Shown here: positions 44,477 to 53,719 of the stretch, one piece after another
How the letters are laid out: each line of letters opens with the position of its first letter
Position numbering within the stretch: position 1 is the first letter of the stretch
Origin: Lutimonas zeaxanthinifaciens
GTDB lineage: Bacteria; Bacteroidota; Bacteroidia; Flavobacteriales; Flavobacteriaceae
NCBI RefSeq assembly: GCF_030503675.1
Contig: NZ_CP129964.1
Span: forward strand, 2,976,001-3,040,000
Reading direction: 5' to 3'
DNA: 64,000 nt
Position numbers and translations under genes: made by a program
The notes under the pieces: generated by a model
What the model saw: the letters and a program-made list of their open reading frames with translations, nothing else
Database searches by the model: none
What the model was told of the DNA's origin: nothing

Positions 44477-46060
44477 TTAAAGAGGTTCCGAACTTAATTC
44501 ATTGTTCACTAACCTTACAATACCAAGAGGATTCTCGTTTTTTAGCGCATCCGGTAACAAATGATCCGGCCAGTCCTGAAAACTAAATGGCCTGACCCAT
44601 CTTTTTATGGCGTTGATCCCCACTGCTGTAAACCGGCTGTCGGTCGAGGCAGGATACGGACCCCCATGGACCATTGAAGGACATACTTCTACTCCGGTAG
44701 GCACTCCATTAAAGATGATTCTGCCTACTCTGTTCTTAAGTGCATTAACAATGCCATTATAGTCATTTGCCTCATTTCCTTCAGCTATCAAAGTTCCTGT
44801 TAACTGCCCTTCAAGCTTGTAAATGATCTCCTCAAGTTGTTTTTTATTTTCACATTGAACAACCATGGTAAAAGGGCCAAATACCTCCTGATGCAACAAC
44901 GGGTTTTCAAGAAAAGTTCTCCCCTGAACAGTGGTTACTGCCTGTCGAGCCACATTATTTCCGGTGGTATCATCGTATTGAGCCACTAAGGTAATTCCTT
45001 CCTGAGAAAGGGCTTTTTTCTTGTTGTTTTCATAAGCACCAATTATATTCGGATGCAACATACAACCCGGTTCGATGGCAGTGATCGCTTTGGCTAATTC
45101 TGAAATAAAATTGTCGAGCGAACTCCCCTTTATACCAAATAGAAGGCCCGGATTCGTACAAAACTGACCCGTTCCTAGCGTAACGGAACCGGCGTAGGTC
45201 TTAGCCAGGTCTGTTCCTCTTTGATCAAGTGCCTTAGGCAAAAAGACCACTGGGTTAACGCTTCCCATCTCCGCAAACACGGGTATGGGCTCCTCTCTTT
45301 TGGCAGCAAGATCGTAGAGGGCCCGACCTCCATTGATACTTCCCGTGAATCCAACTGCCTTTACTTTGGGATGCTGCACCAGCTGGACGCCAACTTCGAT
45401 TCCACTGCTGTTAAGATTTGAAAAAACCCCCACAGGCATTCCTGTTTTTTGAGCCGCTTTGATGATTGCTGAGGCCACCAACTCTCCTGTTCCTGCATGC
45501 ATTGGATGTGACTTCACGATCACAGGGCAACCAGCCGCTAATGCCGCCGCCGTATCCCCTCCTGCAGTTGAATAAGCCAAAGGGAAATTACTTGCTCCAA
45601 AAACCACAACGGGCCCGAGCGGTACCATCATCTTTCTTAAGTCAGGTTTTGGAATCGGGCTTCGGTCCGGAATAGCAGTATCGATATGAGCCTCAACCCA
45701 ATCTCCTTTTTTTACCAAATCGGCAAAACTCCTTAGTTGAAAAATCGTTCTGCCTCTTTCTCCCATTGCTCTTCCTGCAGGAAGCCCTGATTCAGCGCAA
45801 TAGGTTTCGATCAATTCCTCACCAAGAGCTTCAATTTCATCTGCTATCGCATTTAGGAATTCACTTTTGGATGCACCAGACACCAACTGATAACTACTAA
45901 ATGCCTCCCAGGCCAGATTCACTGCATTGTCTATTTCCTCATTGGAGGCTTCATAAAAATCATATTTATTTTCCTCGTTGCTGACAGGGTTAAAGGTCTT
46001 GAACAACTTCCCTCCTTTAGCAGACAATTGCCAGCCGATGTGATTTTTTCCTGTTATCAT
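44477..46060 (-). CDS. alpha-ketoglutarate semialdehyde dehydrogenase (NADP-type aldehyde dehydrogenase)
   Basis: 527 residues. The aldehyde dehydrogenase fold is shown by VPLGPVVVFGASNFPLAYS, AEMGSVNPV and the catalytic Cys301 in GTGQFCTNPG. The sequence has the character of KGSADH enzymes of hydroxyproline and sugar-acid pathways (FGASNFP, PVIVKSHPMHAGTGE). It oxidises alpha-ketoglutarate semialdehyde to alpha-ketoglutarate, the last step of 4-hydroxyproline catabolism. It might also act on 2-aminoadipate semialdehyde from hydroxylysine; that is speculation. Second gene of the operon, 39 nt after the deaminase. Confidence 0.88.
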   Translation of the reverse strand: MITGKNHIGWQLSAKGGKLFKTFNPVSNEENKYDFYEASNEEIDNAVNLAWEAFSSYQLVSGASKSEFLNAIADEIEALGEELIETYCAESGLPAGRAMGERGRTIFQLRSFADLVKKGDWVEAHIDTAIPDRSPIPKPDLRKMMVPLGPVVVFGASNFPLAYSTAGGDTAAALAAGCPVIVKSHPMHAGTGELVASAIIKAAQKTGMPVGVFSNLNSSGIEVGVQLVQHPKVKAVGFTGSINGGRALYDLAAKREEPIPVFAEMGSVNPVVFLPKALDQRGTDLAKTYAGSVTLGTGQFCTNPGLLFGIKGSSLDNFISELAKAITAIEPGCMLHPNIIGAYENNKKKALSQEGITLVAQYDDTTGNNVARQAVTTVQGRTFLENPLLHQEVFGPFTMVVQCENKKQLEEIIYKLEGQLTGTLIAEGNEANDYNGIVNALKNRVGRIIFNGVPTGVEVCPSMVHGGPYPASTDSRFTAVGINAIKRWVRPFSFQDWPDHLLPDALKNENPLGIVRLVNNELSSEPL

Positions 46061-46099
46061 TTAGTTTTCGTTTTTTAATTTTTCTATTTATTCAAATCG

Positions 46100-47017
46100 T
46101 TACAGATTTTTATAATCAGGTAGCAGGGGCCTGTTCTTGATGGCCTCATCAATAATGGCCAAAACTTTTTTCCTTTCTTCTCCAGCCAATGGTAATCGCG
46201 GTTCTCTTACATTCTCTGTCCCTATTCTGGTGGCTACTTCTGCCAGTTTGATATTCTGTACTAATTTAGTGTTTATATCTAATTCCAACAATGGTAAAAA
46301 CCATCTGTAAATCGCAATGGCTTCATCAGTTCTGCCAGCTTTTGCCAATTCGTAAATCGCAACCGTTTCGGCAGGAAACGCACAAACCAAACCGGCGACC
46401 CAACCATCAGCTCCGATCAAAAGGCTTTCCAGGGCCAAGGTGTCAACCCCGCATAAAATGGCCAGCCTGTTTCCAAATCGATTTCTGATTCTGCTGATGT
46501 TTGAAATATCTCTTGTTGATTCTTTTACGGCCTGAATATTGGGACACTCTCTTAAAAGTTCTTCAAACATATCCAGGGTGACCTCAATCCCATAATCAAC
46601 CGGATTATTATAGATCATGATCGGCAAACTGGTGCTTTGTGCAACCTTTTTAAAATAGGTGACGGTTTCCCTGTCATCTGCCTTGTAACGCATTGGAGGC
46701 AACATCATCAATCCGCTTGCTCCATCCTCTTCGGCCATTCTTGCAAGTTCAATGGCAGCTTTGGTAGATTGCTCCGCAATATTGATGATGACCGGCACGC
46801 TTCCTTTTACAAAAGCAACAGTTTCTCTTACCAGTGTTCTTTTTTCCAGTTCGCTTAATGTACTTGCCTCTCCCAATGTTCCTCCAAGAATAATACCGTG
46901 TACCCCTGCATCAAGTTGAGCCTGTATATTTACTTTAAAATTATCCAGATCCAATTCATCCTGATCCGTAAATTTGGTTGTTACAGCGGGCATAACCCCT
47001 TTCCATTGTATTGTCAT
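46100..47017 (-). CDS. lhpC: dihydrodipicolinate synthase family; probable delta1-pyrroline-4-hydroxy-2-carboxylate deaminase
   Basis: 305-residue TIM-barrel Schiff-base enzyme. GGTLGEASTLSE near residue 41 and QAVKESTRDISN, containing the Schiff-base Lys, are diagnostic of the DapA family, and IYNNPVDYG holds the Tyr. In hydroxyproline operons a DapA homologue deaminates and dehydrates delta1-pyrroline-4-hydroxy-2-carboxylate to alpha-ketoglutarate semialdehyde, and every other step of that route is here. First gene of the minus operon, with a TAnnTTTG box 19 nt upstream and a divergent AraC gene. Confidence 0.87.
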   Translation of the reverse strand: MTIQWKGVMPAVTTKFTDQDELDLDNFKVNIQAQLDAGVHGIILGGTLGEASTLSELEKRTLVRETVAFVKGSVPVIINIAEQSTKAAIELARMAEEDGASGLMMLPPMRYKADDRETVTYFKKVAQSTSLPIMIYNNPVDYGIEVTLDMFEELLRECPNIQAVKESTRDISNISRIRNRFGNRLAILCGVDTLALESLLIGADGWVAGLVCAFPAETVAIYELAKAGRTDEAIAIYRWFLPLLELDINTKLVQNIKLAEVATRIGTENVREPRLPLAGEERKKVLAIIDEAIKNRPLLPDYKNL

Positions 47018-47036
47018 AATTGAAATTGTTTTTATG

Positions 47037-47044
47037 CAAAATTA
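47037..47044 (-). promoter_or_regulatory. candidate -7 promoter box of the 4-hydroxyproline operon
   Basis: TAATTTTG on the minus strand, 19 nt before the deaminase ATG, matches TAnnTTTG. Confidence 0.45.
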
Positions 47045-47083
47045 TAGGAAGATTTGTATTGCTTTTTCATTTAAATTATCAAT

Positions 47084-47097
47084 ATGTAGTACTATAT
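47084..47097. promoter_or_regulatory. near-palindrome in the AraC/operon divergent region
   Basis: ATGTAGTACTATAT is a 14-bp palindrome with one mismatched pair, centred between the deaminase operon and the AraC gene. A possible regulator site; weakly supported because the region is AT-rich. Confidence 0.25.
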
Positions 47098-47152
47098 TAC
47101 CCCTATTTTCATATTAATTACTATTTTTGAATAATATTTGCCTAAAAATAAA

Positions 47153-47995
47153 ATGAAGGTATTTCCATTTAAGATTCCGAAGCCTGAAAATTCCACCCTG
47201 ATCGTGCAGAATGACAAAGTGGATATGCTCTATAATAAACTACATCAGCATCAAGAAATCCAAATCAGTTATGTTATAAAAGGTGAAGGCAATTGTATCA
47301 TTGGAGATTATGTTGGAGAATTCAAAAAAGACGATATTTTCATAATTGGTGAAAATGTACCTCATGTCTTCAATAATGACCCTTCAGATGAAGGGGTTCA
47401 TGTGATCTCATTATTTTTCACCGAGTCCAGTTTTGGTCAGCATTTTTTTGAGTTTCCCGAATTTAAAAGATTCAACAACATTTTCCAAAGGGCTTCCCTC
47501 GGCATAAAAATTAAACCTAAATCCGATCAACTTGTTTTACTTTTTTCCAAAATCGATTCAAAGACTAAATTTGAAAAATTTATCGATTTTATGCATATCC
47601 TTCAATTTATTTCCAGAGAAAAACTTGAAACCTTATCCTCTGAAATTCACAACAAATCTTATGGCGAGGAAGAGGGTAAAAGAATGAGAGATATTTTTGA
47701 ATTTTCGCTGTCAAAATACGATGAGAACATTTCGCTTGATCAAGTTGCTGAGATCGCCAATATGACGCCAAATGCCTTTTGCCGCTATTTCAAGCAGCGG
47801 ACAAACAAAACCTATATCAATTTCCTGCTCGATATCAGAATCGAAAACGCTTGTAAACTTTTAGCTAAAAAATCAGACCTTAGCATTGCCGAGATTTCGT
47901 ATCGGAGTGGATTTAATAATCTTACCAATTTCAATCGGAAATTCAAATCGATCAAAAGCATGACTCCTTCTGAATTCAGGAAAAGAGCGAAATAA
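47153..47995 (+). CDS. AraC-family transcriptional regulator with cupin domain
   Basis: 280 residues from ATG 47153 (an in-frame TTG occurs five codons upstream). An N-terminal cupin (KLHQHQEIQISYVIKGEGNCIIGDY) senses a ligand; the C-terminal double helix-turn-helix (SLDQVAEIANMTPNAFCRYFKQ and SIAEISYRSGFNNLTNFNRKFK) binds DNA. It is divergent from the 4-hydroxyproline operon, the usual position of a local activator. The likely inducer, a hydroxyproline-pathway compound, is inferred from position only. Confidence 0.9.
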   Translation: MKVFPFKIPKPENSTLIVQNDKVDMLYNKLHQHQEIQISYVIKGEGNCIIGDYVGEFKKDDIFIIGENVPHVFNNDPSDEGVHVISLFFTESSFGQHFFEFPEFKRFNNIFQRASLGIKIKPKSDQLVLLFSKIDSKTKFEKFIDFMHILQFISREKLETLSSEIHNKSYGEEEGKRMRDIFEFSLSKYDENISLDQVAEIANMTPNAFCRYFKQRTNKTYINFLLDIRIENACKLLAKKSDLSIAEISYRSGFNNLTNFNRKFKSIKSMTPSEFRKRAK

Positions 47996-48014
47996 TATTT
48001 GTATTAAATAAAAA

Positions 48015-48043
48015 TTCGCCAAACAGCATGACTATTTGGCGAA
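48015..48043 (-). terminator. hairpin between convergent genes
   Basis: A 9-bp perfect stem TTCGCCAAA/TTTGGCGAA with an 11-nt loop, 20 nt after the AraC gene. On the minus strand it is followed by a T-rich run. The rest of the gap to 48272 has short palindromes such as GAATGGACCATTC (48207-48219) but no gene that I can support. Confidence 0.5.
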
Positions 48044-48272
48044 AATTAACTTAACAAAAACAAATTACTTATATAAGTCAGATTTTTAAATGTTAAAAAC
48101 ATATTAGATTGTTACATTGAACTAACCTGAGTTATTTATCCTGTAATTTAAAACTTCCTGCTTTTTAGAAAAACAAGTTAAGGACGAAACTATCGAATTT
48201 CTTTTCGAATGGACCATTCTATTTATCGAAGAATTCCGGAAATTCATTTCGAACTTTCAGTTCTGAGGGAAC

Positions 48273-48626
48273 TCATTGGAAAAATTCCTCCCTGATCTTT
48301 TTAGGAAGACCTTTAATCACAAGTTCGTACGAATGATCTATCAGTTCACAAAATAGTTTGTCTGAAAAGGAACCATCTATGGTAAGGGTGTTCCAATGTA
48401 CCTTACTCATATGATATCCTTCATCAATACTATCGTACGATTCTCGTAATTCCAGGGCCCTGTCTGGATCACATTTCAAATTCACTTTAAATTCCGGGTT
48501 ATCAAGGCCAGTTAAAGCAAACATTTTTCCGCATACTTTGAAGACAAGTGTTGTCTCATCGAATGGAAATTCTTCCGTTACCTTATGCTTTGACAGGCAG
48601 TATATTCTGAATTCTTCTACATTCAT
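48273..48626 (-). CDS. MmcQ/YjbR family protein
   Basis: 117 residues, the normal length of the family, with FPFDETTLVFKVCGKMFALTGL and the C-terminal HWNTLTIDGSFSDKLFCELIDHSYELVI. The fold resembles a double-wing DNA-binding protein; the function is unproven. It follows the helicase gene by 19 nt on the same strand, suggesting one transcript with helicase, DUF4230 and hemW. Confidence 0.9.
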   Translation of the reverse strand: MNVEEFRIYCLSKHKVTEEFPFDETTLVFKVCGKMFALTGLDNPEFKVNLKCDPDRALELRESYDSIDEGYHMSKVHWNTLTIDGSFSDKLFCELIDHSYELVIKGLPKKIREEFFQ

Positions 48627-48645
48627 ATTTGATCCTAATTATGGC

Positions 48646-50328
48646 TCATACAAATACCAGGGCCAATTTTATCTGATCGTAACTAATTTCACCCTTTAGG
48701 ATTTCAAAGATAGGTTTTAAACTGACCCTTTCTCCGGCACCAGTGCCTTTTAACAATTGGCTTCTCGCTTTTTTAACTTTGTTCAAAACAGTTCTGTCGG
48801 GCTTGAAACGTGTCAGGTTGGTATTCGGATACATTTCCGAAATCTTGATCAGATGTGTGGAGATGGTGCCAATGGTCAGATCTCTATCAATCATAATATC
48901 CTCTAGGGAATACCCTTTATCGATAAGTTGTTTTGTTATCAGATAGGTAGATTTCTTAACTATTTTCTTTCCCTTTTCCAATCGATCAAGGTTCTCTTTA
49001 ATTTCGTCTTTATTGAGTACCCCACCGCTGGTTTTAATAAAGCTTCGGGCCTCCTTTTCCAGGCGATCGGCATCGAAAACCAATTCTAATTCCCTGGATA
49101 ATTCCTGAAACCTTTGATCGGCTCTCAAGGCCAGTCTGTCTACTTCCAGCGCCGTTCCGTTAAATCCTCTCAATTCAAGCCCATCCATCCTCTTTACCCT
49201 TGATAAGGCAACATAGCCTTGTCCTTTTTCAAAAGTTTTGCTCAGATCCATCACCGCACTGTCCAGTGTCATTCCCTGGCTCTTATGCACAGTAATGGCC
49301 CAGGCAAGTCTCAGTGGAACCTGAACATAACTTACCAGTAGTTTTCCTGCTTCATCTTCAATTCGCCAGTCCTCGGGAACTGCAGTAATTTCGTAACCAT
49401 TATTCAATCGAATCACCGGATAGCCCTCATCATCATAACGAAGAACGGTTCCTATCGTACCATTGAGATAACCTTTCTCATAATTATTTTTGACGAACAT
49501 TACCTTTGAATCTTTCTTTAATTCCAGAACTTCAGGAGCCATGATCGATTTTTTTATTGTTTCGGCAAGCTTCAGGTTTCCTTTGACTTTGGCCCGAAAA
49601 ATCTTTTTCCTTCCTTTGAGCCCTTTAATGTGTGTTGAATTAATTCTGTCGACGTCTATATTGTGCGTATATAGGGTTGTAGGTTCATTTTCTTCCAAGG
49701 GCTTTGTACAAGATTGAAGCAGTACTATAGAACTTTCAGATACAGCACCTGTTCTTATCTCATTCAGGACATCATTCAATTTACTGTCGGTTTGCCTGAA
49801 CTGTTCCGTCAGATAACAGATTGATAAATTTGCACCCAACCAGGACTGTGACATAAAGCAAAACTTATCTCTGTTTGTTTCCCCTGTATTACCGATTGGA
49901 GGAAGCTGAAAGAAGTCCCCGCAAAGTACCAGCTGAATGCCACCAAAAGGCTTATCCGTTTGCCTAAAATACTGAAGTACCTCGTTTACCAGATTGAACT
50001 GCTTTAGATGCAGCATCGATATCTCATCGATGATCAGCACTTTGGTTTTATCAATATGCTTCTTAAGGTACTTTTTTTCTTTTAATGCCTTCAGATTTCT
50101 TTGACTAAGGCTATCCTTGATGCCAATACCTGACCAGGCATGAATCGTGGTTCCCTGAAGGTGTGTTGCAGCAATACCGGTCGAAGCCGTTATGGATACC
50201 GGAATCTTTCGCGCTTTGAGGTACTGAATGTATTTATTGAGAACGAATGTTTTACCAGTACCGGCAGAACCCGTTAAAAAAACATTTCTACCTGATTTCA
50301 ATATTGCTAAGGCCTGATCTTGATTCAC
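48646..50328 (-). CDS. Pif1/RecD-like ATP-dependent helicase with C-terminal helix-turn-helix
   Basis: 560 residues starting at GTG (50326-50328); no in-frame ATG lies between the upstream stop and the Walker motif. Superfamily 1B helicase motifs: Walker A GSAGTGKTF near residue 18, IDEISML, GGIQLVLCGDFFQLPP, and the C-terminal UvrD-like AWAITVHKSQGMTLD and YVALSRVKRMDGL. Residues about 460-500 (YLITKQLIDKGYSLEDIMIDRDLTIGTI) form a helix-turn-helix of the kind found in RQC/HTH_40 tails. It unwinds DNA 5'-3' in repair or at G-quadruplexes by family inference. Confidence 0.88.
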   Translation of the reverse strand: MNQDQALAILKSGRNVFLTGSAGTGKTFVLNKYIQYLKARKIPVSITASTGIAATHLQGTTIHAWSGIGIKDSLSQRNLKALKEKKYLKKHIDKTKVLIIDEISMLHLKQFNLVNEVLQYFRQTDKPFGGIQLVLCGDFFQLPPIGNTGETNRDKFCFMSQSWLGANLSICYLTEQFRQTDSKLNDVLNEIRTGAVSESSIVLLQSCTKPLEENEPTTLYTHNIDVDRINSTHIKGLKGRKKIFRAKVKGNLKLAETIKKSIMAPEVLELKKDSKVMFVKNNYEKGYLNGTIGTVLRYDDEGYPVIRLNNGYEITAVPEDWRIEDEAGKLLVSYVQVPLRLAWAITVHKSQGMTLDSAVMDLSKTFEKGQGYVALSRVKRMDGLELRGFNGTALEVDRLALRADQRFQELSRELELVFDADRLEKEARSFIKTSGGVLNKDEIKENLDRLEKGKKIVKKSTYLITKQLIDKGYSLEDIMIDRDLTIGTISTHLIKISEMYPNTNLTRFKPDRTVLNKVKKARSQLLKGTGAGERVSLKPIFEILKGEISYDQIKLALVFV

Positions 50329-50348
50329 TTATTCTTACTATTCACGGA

Positions 50349-50993
50349 TCAATTTTCCTGTTCCAGTTTATTCATTAATTTTTCCTGTATAGCAATTCCT
50401 TTATTGTTTTTTGCAAGTAACAGGTCTTGGTAGTCAAGGGTCCATCCAATGGTTTCCACAATATTCTGGATAAGAAGAACCGCCTCCAGGGCTTCGCTTT
50501 TGGCCGTATCAAATAAACCGCTTTCCGGTATTTTTAACAATACGTATTCTTTGGCTTTAGAATTGACTTCAGTCAAATCAGTGGAGTCAAATTTGTTAAA
50601 CAGACCGTCTTTTTTGTCGTAGTATTTCAGATCCGTCTCCAAACTCAGAACCTGAGGATCAGGAAAATCTGTCAGTCTAATTACTTTTTTTTCGATATTA
50701 GGCTCCATATTGATTTTGGAAAGATCAAATCCTACGTGTGCCTTTGCATTAATTAACAAGATCGCTTTTTTCTTACTCGATACCATACTCATGAATCTTT
50801 CCTTTGTATTCTCGTAATGATATATTTCTGCAAACTCTCCCTCAACAGTTATCAGTTTCCAGACCTTTCTGATCTTTTCCATAAGAATAACTGACTGGGC
50901 ATTGGTAATATCTTTTCGCTTCTGAATTTTGATATACCGCATCACCCAATAGGTAATGATCGCTCCGAGAAAAAGTCCAAGTAAAGCTTCCAT
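50349..50993 (-). CDS. DUF4230 membrane-anchored protein
   Basis: 214 residues. A single N-terminal membrane helix (LLGLFLGAIITYWVMRYI) then a soluble domain with LITVEGEFAEIYHYENTK, AILLINAKAHVGFDLSKI and FPDPQVLSLETDLKYYDKKDGLFNKF, the DUF4230 signature (a SPFH-like or band-7-like fold has been suggested). Function unknown. It sits 33 nt after hemW and 20 nt before the helicase gene. Confidence 0.85.
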   Translation of the reverse strand: MEALLGLFLGAIITYWVMRYIKIQKRKDITNAQSVILMEKIRKVWKLITVEGEFAEIYHYENTKERFMSMVSSKKKAILLINAKAHVGFDLSKINMEPNIEKKVIRLTDFPDPQVLSLETDLKYYDKKDGLFNKFDSTDLTEVNSKAKEYVLLKIPESGLFDTAKSEALEAVLLIQNIVETIGWTLDYQDLLLAKNNKGIAIQEKLMNKLEQEN

Positions 50994-51026
50994 AGTATAG
51001 AATAAGCGTTAAAAATACTAAATAAA

Positions 51027-52154
51027 TCATACTTTGATCAAAAACATATCCGATGCAATTCCGTCCGCGAGAAAATATTTCTCAGGTCTTAAAACAAGTT
51101 GCTCTTCACGAAGGTACAGAATGCCAGATTGAAGGTGTTTTTGGGCTTGCTTCATCAGCTGTTCTTTGTAATCTTGACCAAACTCTGTAACGATATCCAC
51201 AATTGAGATTCCCCAGATTGTCCTTATTCCGGTCATGATCATTTCATTGATCCTGTCTTCAACGGTTAAATATTCAACTTCAATGGATAGCTCATCCTTT
51301 TCAAGTGATTTCAGGTACTTAGCATTGTTGGACACATTCCAGCTTCTTCGTGTTCCGTCAAAGGAATGTGCAGAAGGTCCAATACCCAGATATTTTAACC
51401 CTTTCCAATAAGAGGTGTTATGTCTCGAGAAATAACCTTTCTTTCCAAAATTTGAAATTTCATACTGGATAAATTCTTCTGCCTTTGTAAGTTGCTGAAG
51501 AATTTTAAAATGGCTTTCTGCCTTTTTTTCAGAGGGAGCTTTGTATGTTCCTTTCCGTATAAAATGATCCAAAGCGGTTCTGGGCTCAACCGTCAGGGCA
51601 TAACTTGAGATGTGATTGACATTAAAATCAAAGGTAAACTGAAGGTTTTCCTCCCATCGTTTTTCATTGAGAGTTGGCATTCCATAAATCAGGTCCATAC
51701 TGATATTCTCAAACCATTTTGAAGCATGCTCCATTGAATCTATGGCCTGTTTACTGTTATGTGCCCTGTTCATATACCTTAAGTCCTCGTCAAAAAAAGA
51801 CTGGACCCCAATACTCAATCTGTTGACAGGTGTCTTGCTCAATTCTTCTAACTTCTCTTTGGACAAGTCATCGGGATTCGCTTCAAGGGTAATCTCCGGA
51901 TTTTCAGTCACCTGAAAATGCATTCTGATCAAATCTATGATACTATCAATTTCCAAAGAGTTCAGCAACGAGGGCGTCCCACCACCAAAGTATATGGTTT
52001 CAATGGATTCTTTGAATTCGTTCTTTCGCAGTATCAGCTCCCTTTTAATGGCCGATAACATAGATTCCTTATTCCTAAGCGAGGTTGAAAAATGAAAATC
52101 ACAATAATAACATGCCTGTTTGCAAAAAGGTATATGTATATAGATACCGGCCAT
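51027..52154 (-). CDS. hemW: radical SAM heme chaperone HemW
   Basis: 375 residues from ATG 52154; the longer frame starts at a TTG. It begins MAGIYIHIPFCKQACYYCDFHFS, containing the radical-SAM CxxxCxxC, here with the CYYCDF form typical of HemW and no fourth Cys. IYFGGGTPSLL and LSIGVQSF follow. HemW was formerly called oxygen-independent coproporphyrinogen oxidase-like; it delivers heme to target proteins. Length is normal. First gene of the hemW-DUF4230-helicase-yjbR run. Confidence 0.92.
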   Translation of the reverse strand: MAGIYIHIPFCKQACYYCDFHFSTSLRNKESMLSAIKRELILRKNEFKESIETIYFGGGTPSLLNSLEIDSIIDLIRMHFQVTENPEITLEANPDDLSKEKLEELSKTPVNRLSIGVQSFFDEDLRYMNRAHNSKQAIDSMEHASKWFENISMDLIYGMPTLNEKRWEENLQFTFDFNVNHISSYALTVEPRTALDHFIRKGTYKAPSEKKAESHFKILQQLTKAEEFIQYEISNFGKKGYFSRHNTSYWKGLKYLGIGPSAHSFDGTRRSWNVSNNAKYLKSLEKDELSIEVEYLTVEDRINEMIMTGIRTIWGISIVDIVTEFGQDYKEQLMKQAQKHLQSGILYLREEQLVLRPEKYFLADGIASDMFLIKV

Positions 52155-52235
52155 AAGTCTAAGAATAAATCCGGGTGTAAGATACAAAGTAAGCTACACT
52201 TCTACTGCTTATTTGAGCACATGAATAAGCTCAGG

Positions 52236-52892
52236 TTATTGGGTTTTTTCAATACTTCTGTATTCCAGAGCAAGTCTGATTTTTCCTGTTTTCTGATCCG
52301 CTTCCCGCATCTTTTTACGGTCAATAGAGACATCGCTGCCCACAAAATTAAGTGGAATCCTGATGCGGTCCATTTCAAATGAAACGTCCAATTTAGTTGG
52401 AAGTATAGCCTGGTTATCCGGGTATGTGAGGTTCAATGTATAGGTACCATCCTTTTTTGTGTTGATTTCAGCCCATGTAATTCGTTTTTTCTGGGTATCT
52501 ATATGTAAATTGGCTATACTAAAATCTGCCTTGTTATCTGATGGTAAAATGGAAATTGCCAATTGCGATGTTGACTGTCCTTCTGCCTCACCTCTGTCTA
52601 CTACCATAAATGGATACTCAAACAGCTCACTAAACGACAGGTCTAATCCGCGTTTGGGAATTAGCACAAAATCTTCAGAATTGATGACCAAATCTTCACC
52701 CTTGTTAAATACTGCCAGTGCTTCCTTATCTGGCATATTAATGAATGATATATCAACATGTAACTTTATATCTGCCTGAAAGGTTTCAATACTATCCAAT
52801 CTGGATTTAACAAAAAGCACATGTTCTTCAGCTGTTTGACAAAAGCCATTAGCAGCAAATAAAAACAGTAAAAGTATTCCAAGTAGTTTCAT
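52236..52892 (-). CDS. exported LolA-like protein in an ABC operon
   Basis: 218 residues with a cleavable signal peptide (MKLLGILLLFLFAANGFCQ). The mature part looks all-beta with LDSIETFQADIKLHVDISFI and a late SFEMDRIRIPLNFVG, resembling the incomplete barrel of LolA/LolB or DUF4292-like lipid carriers. It overlaps the upstream permease gene by 4 nt (ATGA), so a role with the exporter is probable. It contains no catalytic motif. Family assignment is by pattern. Confidence 0.6.
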   Translation of the reverse strand: MKLLGILLLFLFAANGFCQTAEEHVLFVKSRLDSIETFQADIKLHVDISFINMPDKEALAVFNKGEDLVINSEDFVLIPKRGLDLSFSELFEYPFMVVDRGEAEGQSTSQLAISILPSDNKADFSIANLHIDTQKKRITWAEINTKKDGTYTLNLTYPDNQAILPTKLDVSFEMDRIRIPLNFVGSDVSIDRKKMREADQKTGKIRLALEYRSIEKTQ

Positions 52893-53719
52893 CCAATGTC
52901 ATTTTTCTGAAATAAAAATAGCCCTACAAGCATGGTCACTAAAATATAAAGACCCATTAAGACCGAATTGATCAAAATCGTATTCCATTCAATATCCTGG
53001 TTAAAAAAATATTGCCAGGTATTGTTCAATTTAAAAAAGGCTACCTGGTTCCATATTTCATGGCCCAGGTCTATTTTCAATAATAATGTAGAAACGATCA
53101 AAAACAACGAAGCTACAATCCAAGTTTTAAAACTTTCTTTCAACAAGACGGCTAAGGTTAAACTTACCACAGAAAAGTATACCAAAGAAAGGGTTCCGAC
53201 TAAAAAAGCAAACACCAATCTATACAAGGCATCATCGTGTTCAAAAAAAGTGAGTCCGTTGGTATAGACCACCAAGTCTCCTGTTCCAAAAATTCCGTAC
53301 GACAATATAAAGGATGTTAGGGCCAATAGCAGCACTAAAAAAATGGTAAATAAACTGGCAACGATATATTTCGCTAATAGATATTTCCACTTCACAACGG
53401 GTTGCATAAGCACCGTTTGTAAAGTTTTTTCTTGATATTCGACTGTAAGCATGCCAGATACAATTATCATGCAGAGTAAGGGCACATGAAACCAAAAGGA
53501 GTTCAGTATAAAGTATATGATCAGGTTTCCGTTAAGCAACTTGCCTTGAAAGTAGAACGTATCCTTCAAATTGGCCAACACAATGTCAATAATTCCTGTG
53601 CCCTGATAATAAGCACTTAATAGTACGATAGCTTCAATAAAAAAGAGAGCCAAAATAGCATAATAGGTGCGGCTTTGACGAAACAATTTAAAGGTTTCCA
53701 TATAAAGTAGTCGCATCAT
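52889..53719 (-). CDS. ABC-2 type transporter permease
   Basis: 276 residues with six hydrophobic segments, including an N-terminal FRQSRTYYAILALFFIEAIVLL and the middle VPLLCMIIVSGMLTVEYQEKTLQTVLMQPV, the usual ABC-2 permease pattern for self-export or multidrug systems. The two ATG codons at 53714-53719 are alternatives. It overlaps both neighbours by 4 nt. Cargo unknown. Confidence 0.87.
   Translation of the reverse strand: MMRLLYMETFKLFRQSRTYYAILALFFIEAIVLLSAYYQGTGIIDIVLANLKDTFYFQGKLLNGNLIIYFILNSFWFHVPLLCMIIVSGMLTVEYQEKTLQTVLMQPVVKWKYLLAKYIVASLFTIFLVLLLALTSFILSYGIFGTGDLVVYTNGLTFFEHDDALYRLVFAFLVGTLSLVYFSVVSLTLAVLLKESFKTWIVASLFLIVSTLLLKIDLGHEIWNQVAFFKLNNTWQYFFNQDIEWNTILINSVLMGLYILVTMLVGLFLFQKNDIG

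Noticed and set aside
48646-50328. Helicase/YjbR pair as a phage-defence system
   Set aside because: Pif1-like helicases with HTH tails and YjbR proteins are common housekeeping genes in this order, and no nuclease, toxin or mobile-element genes are adjacent.
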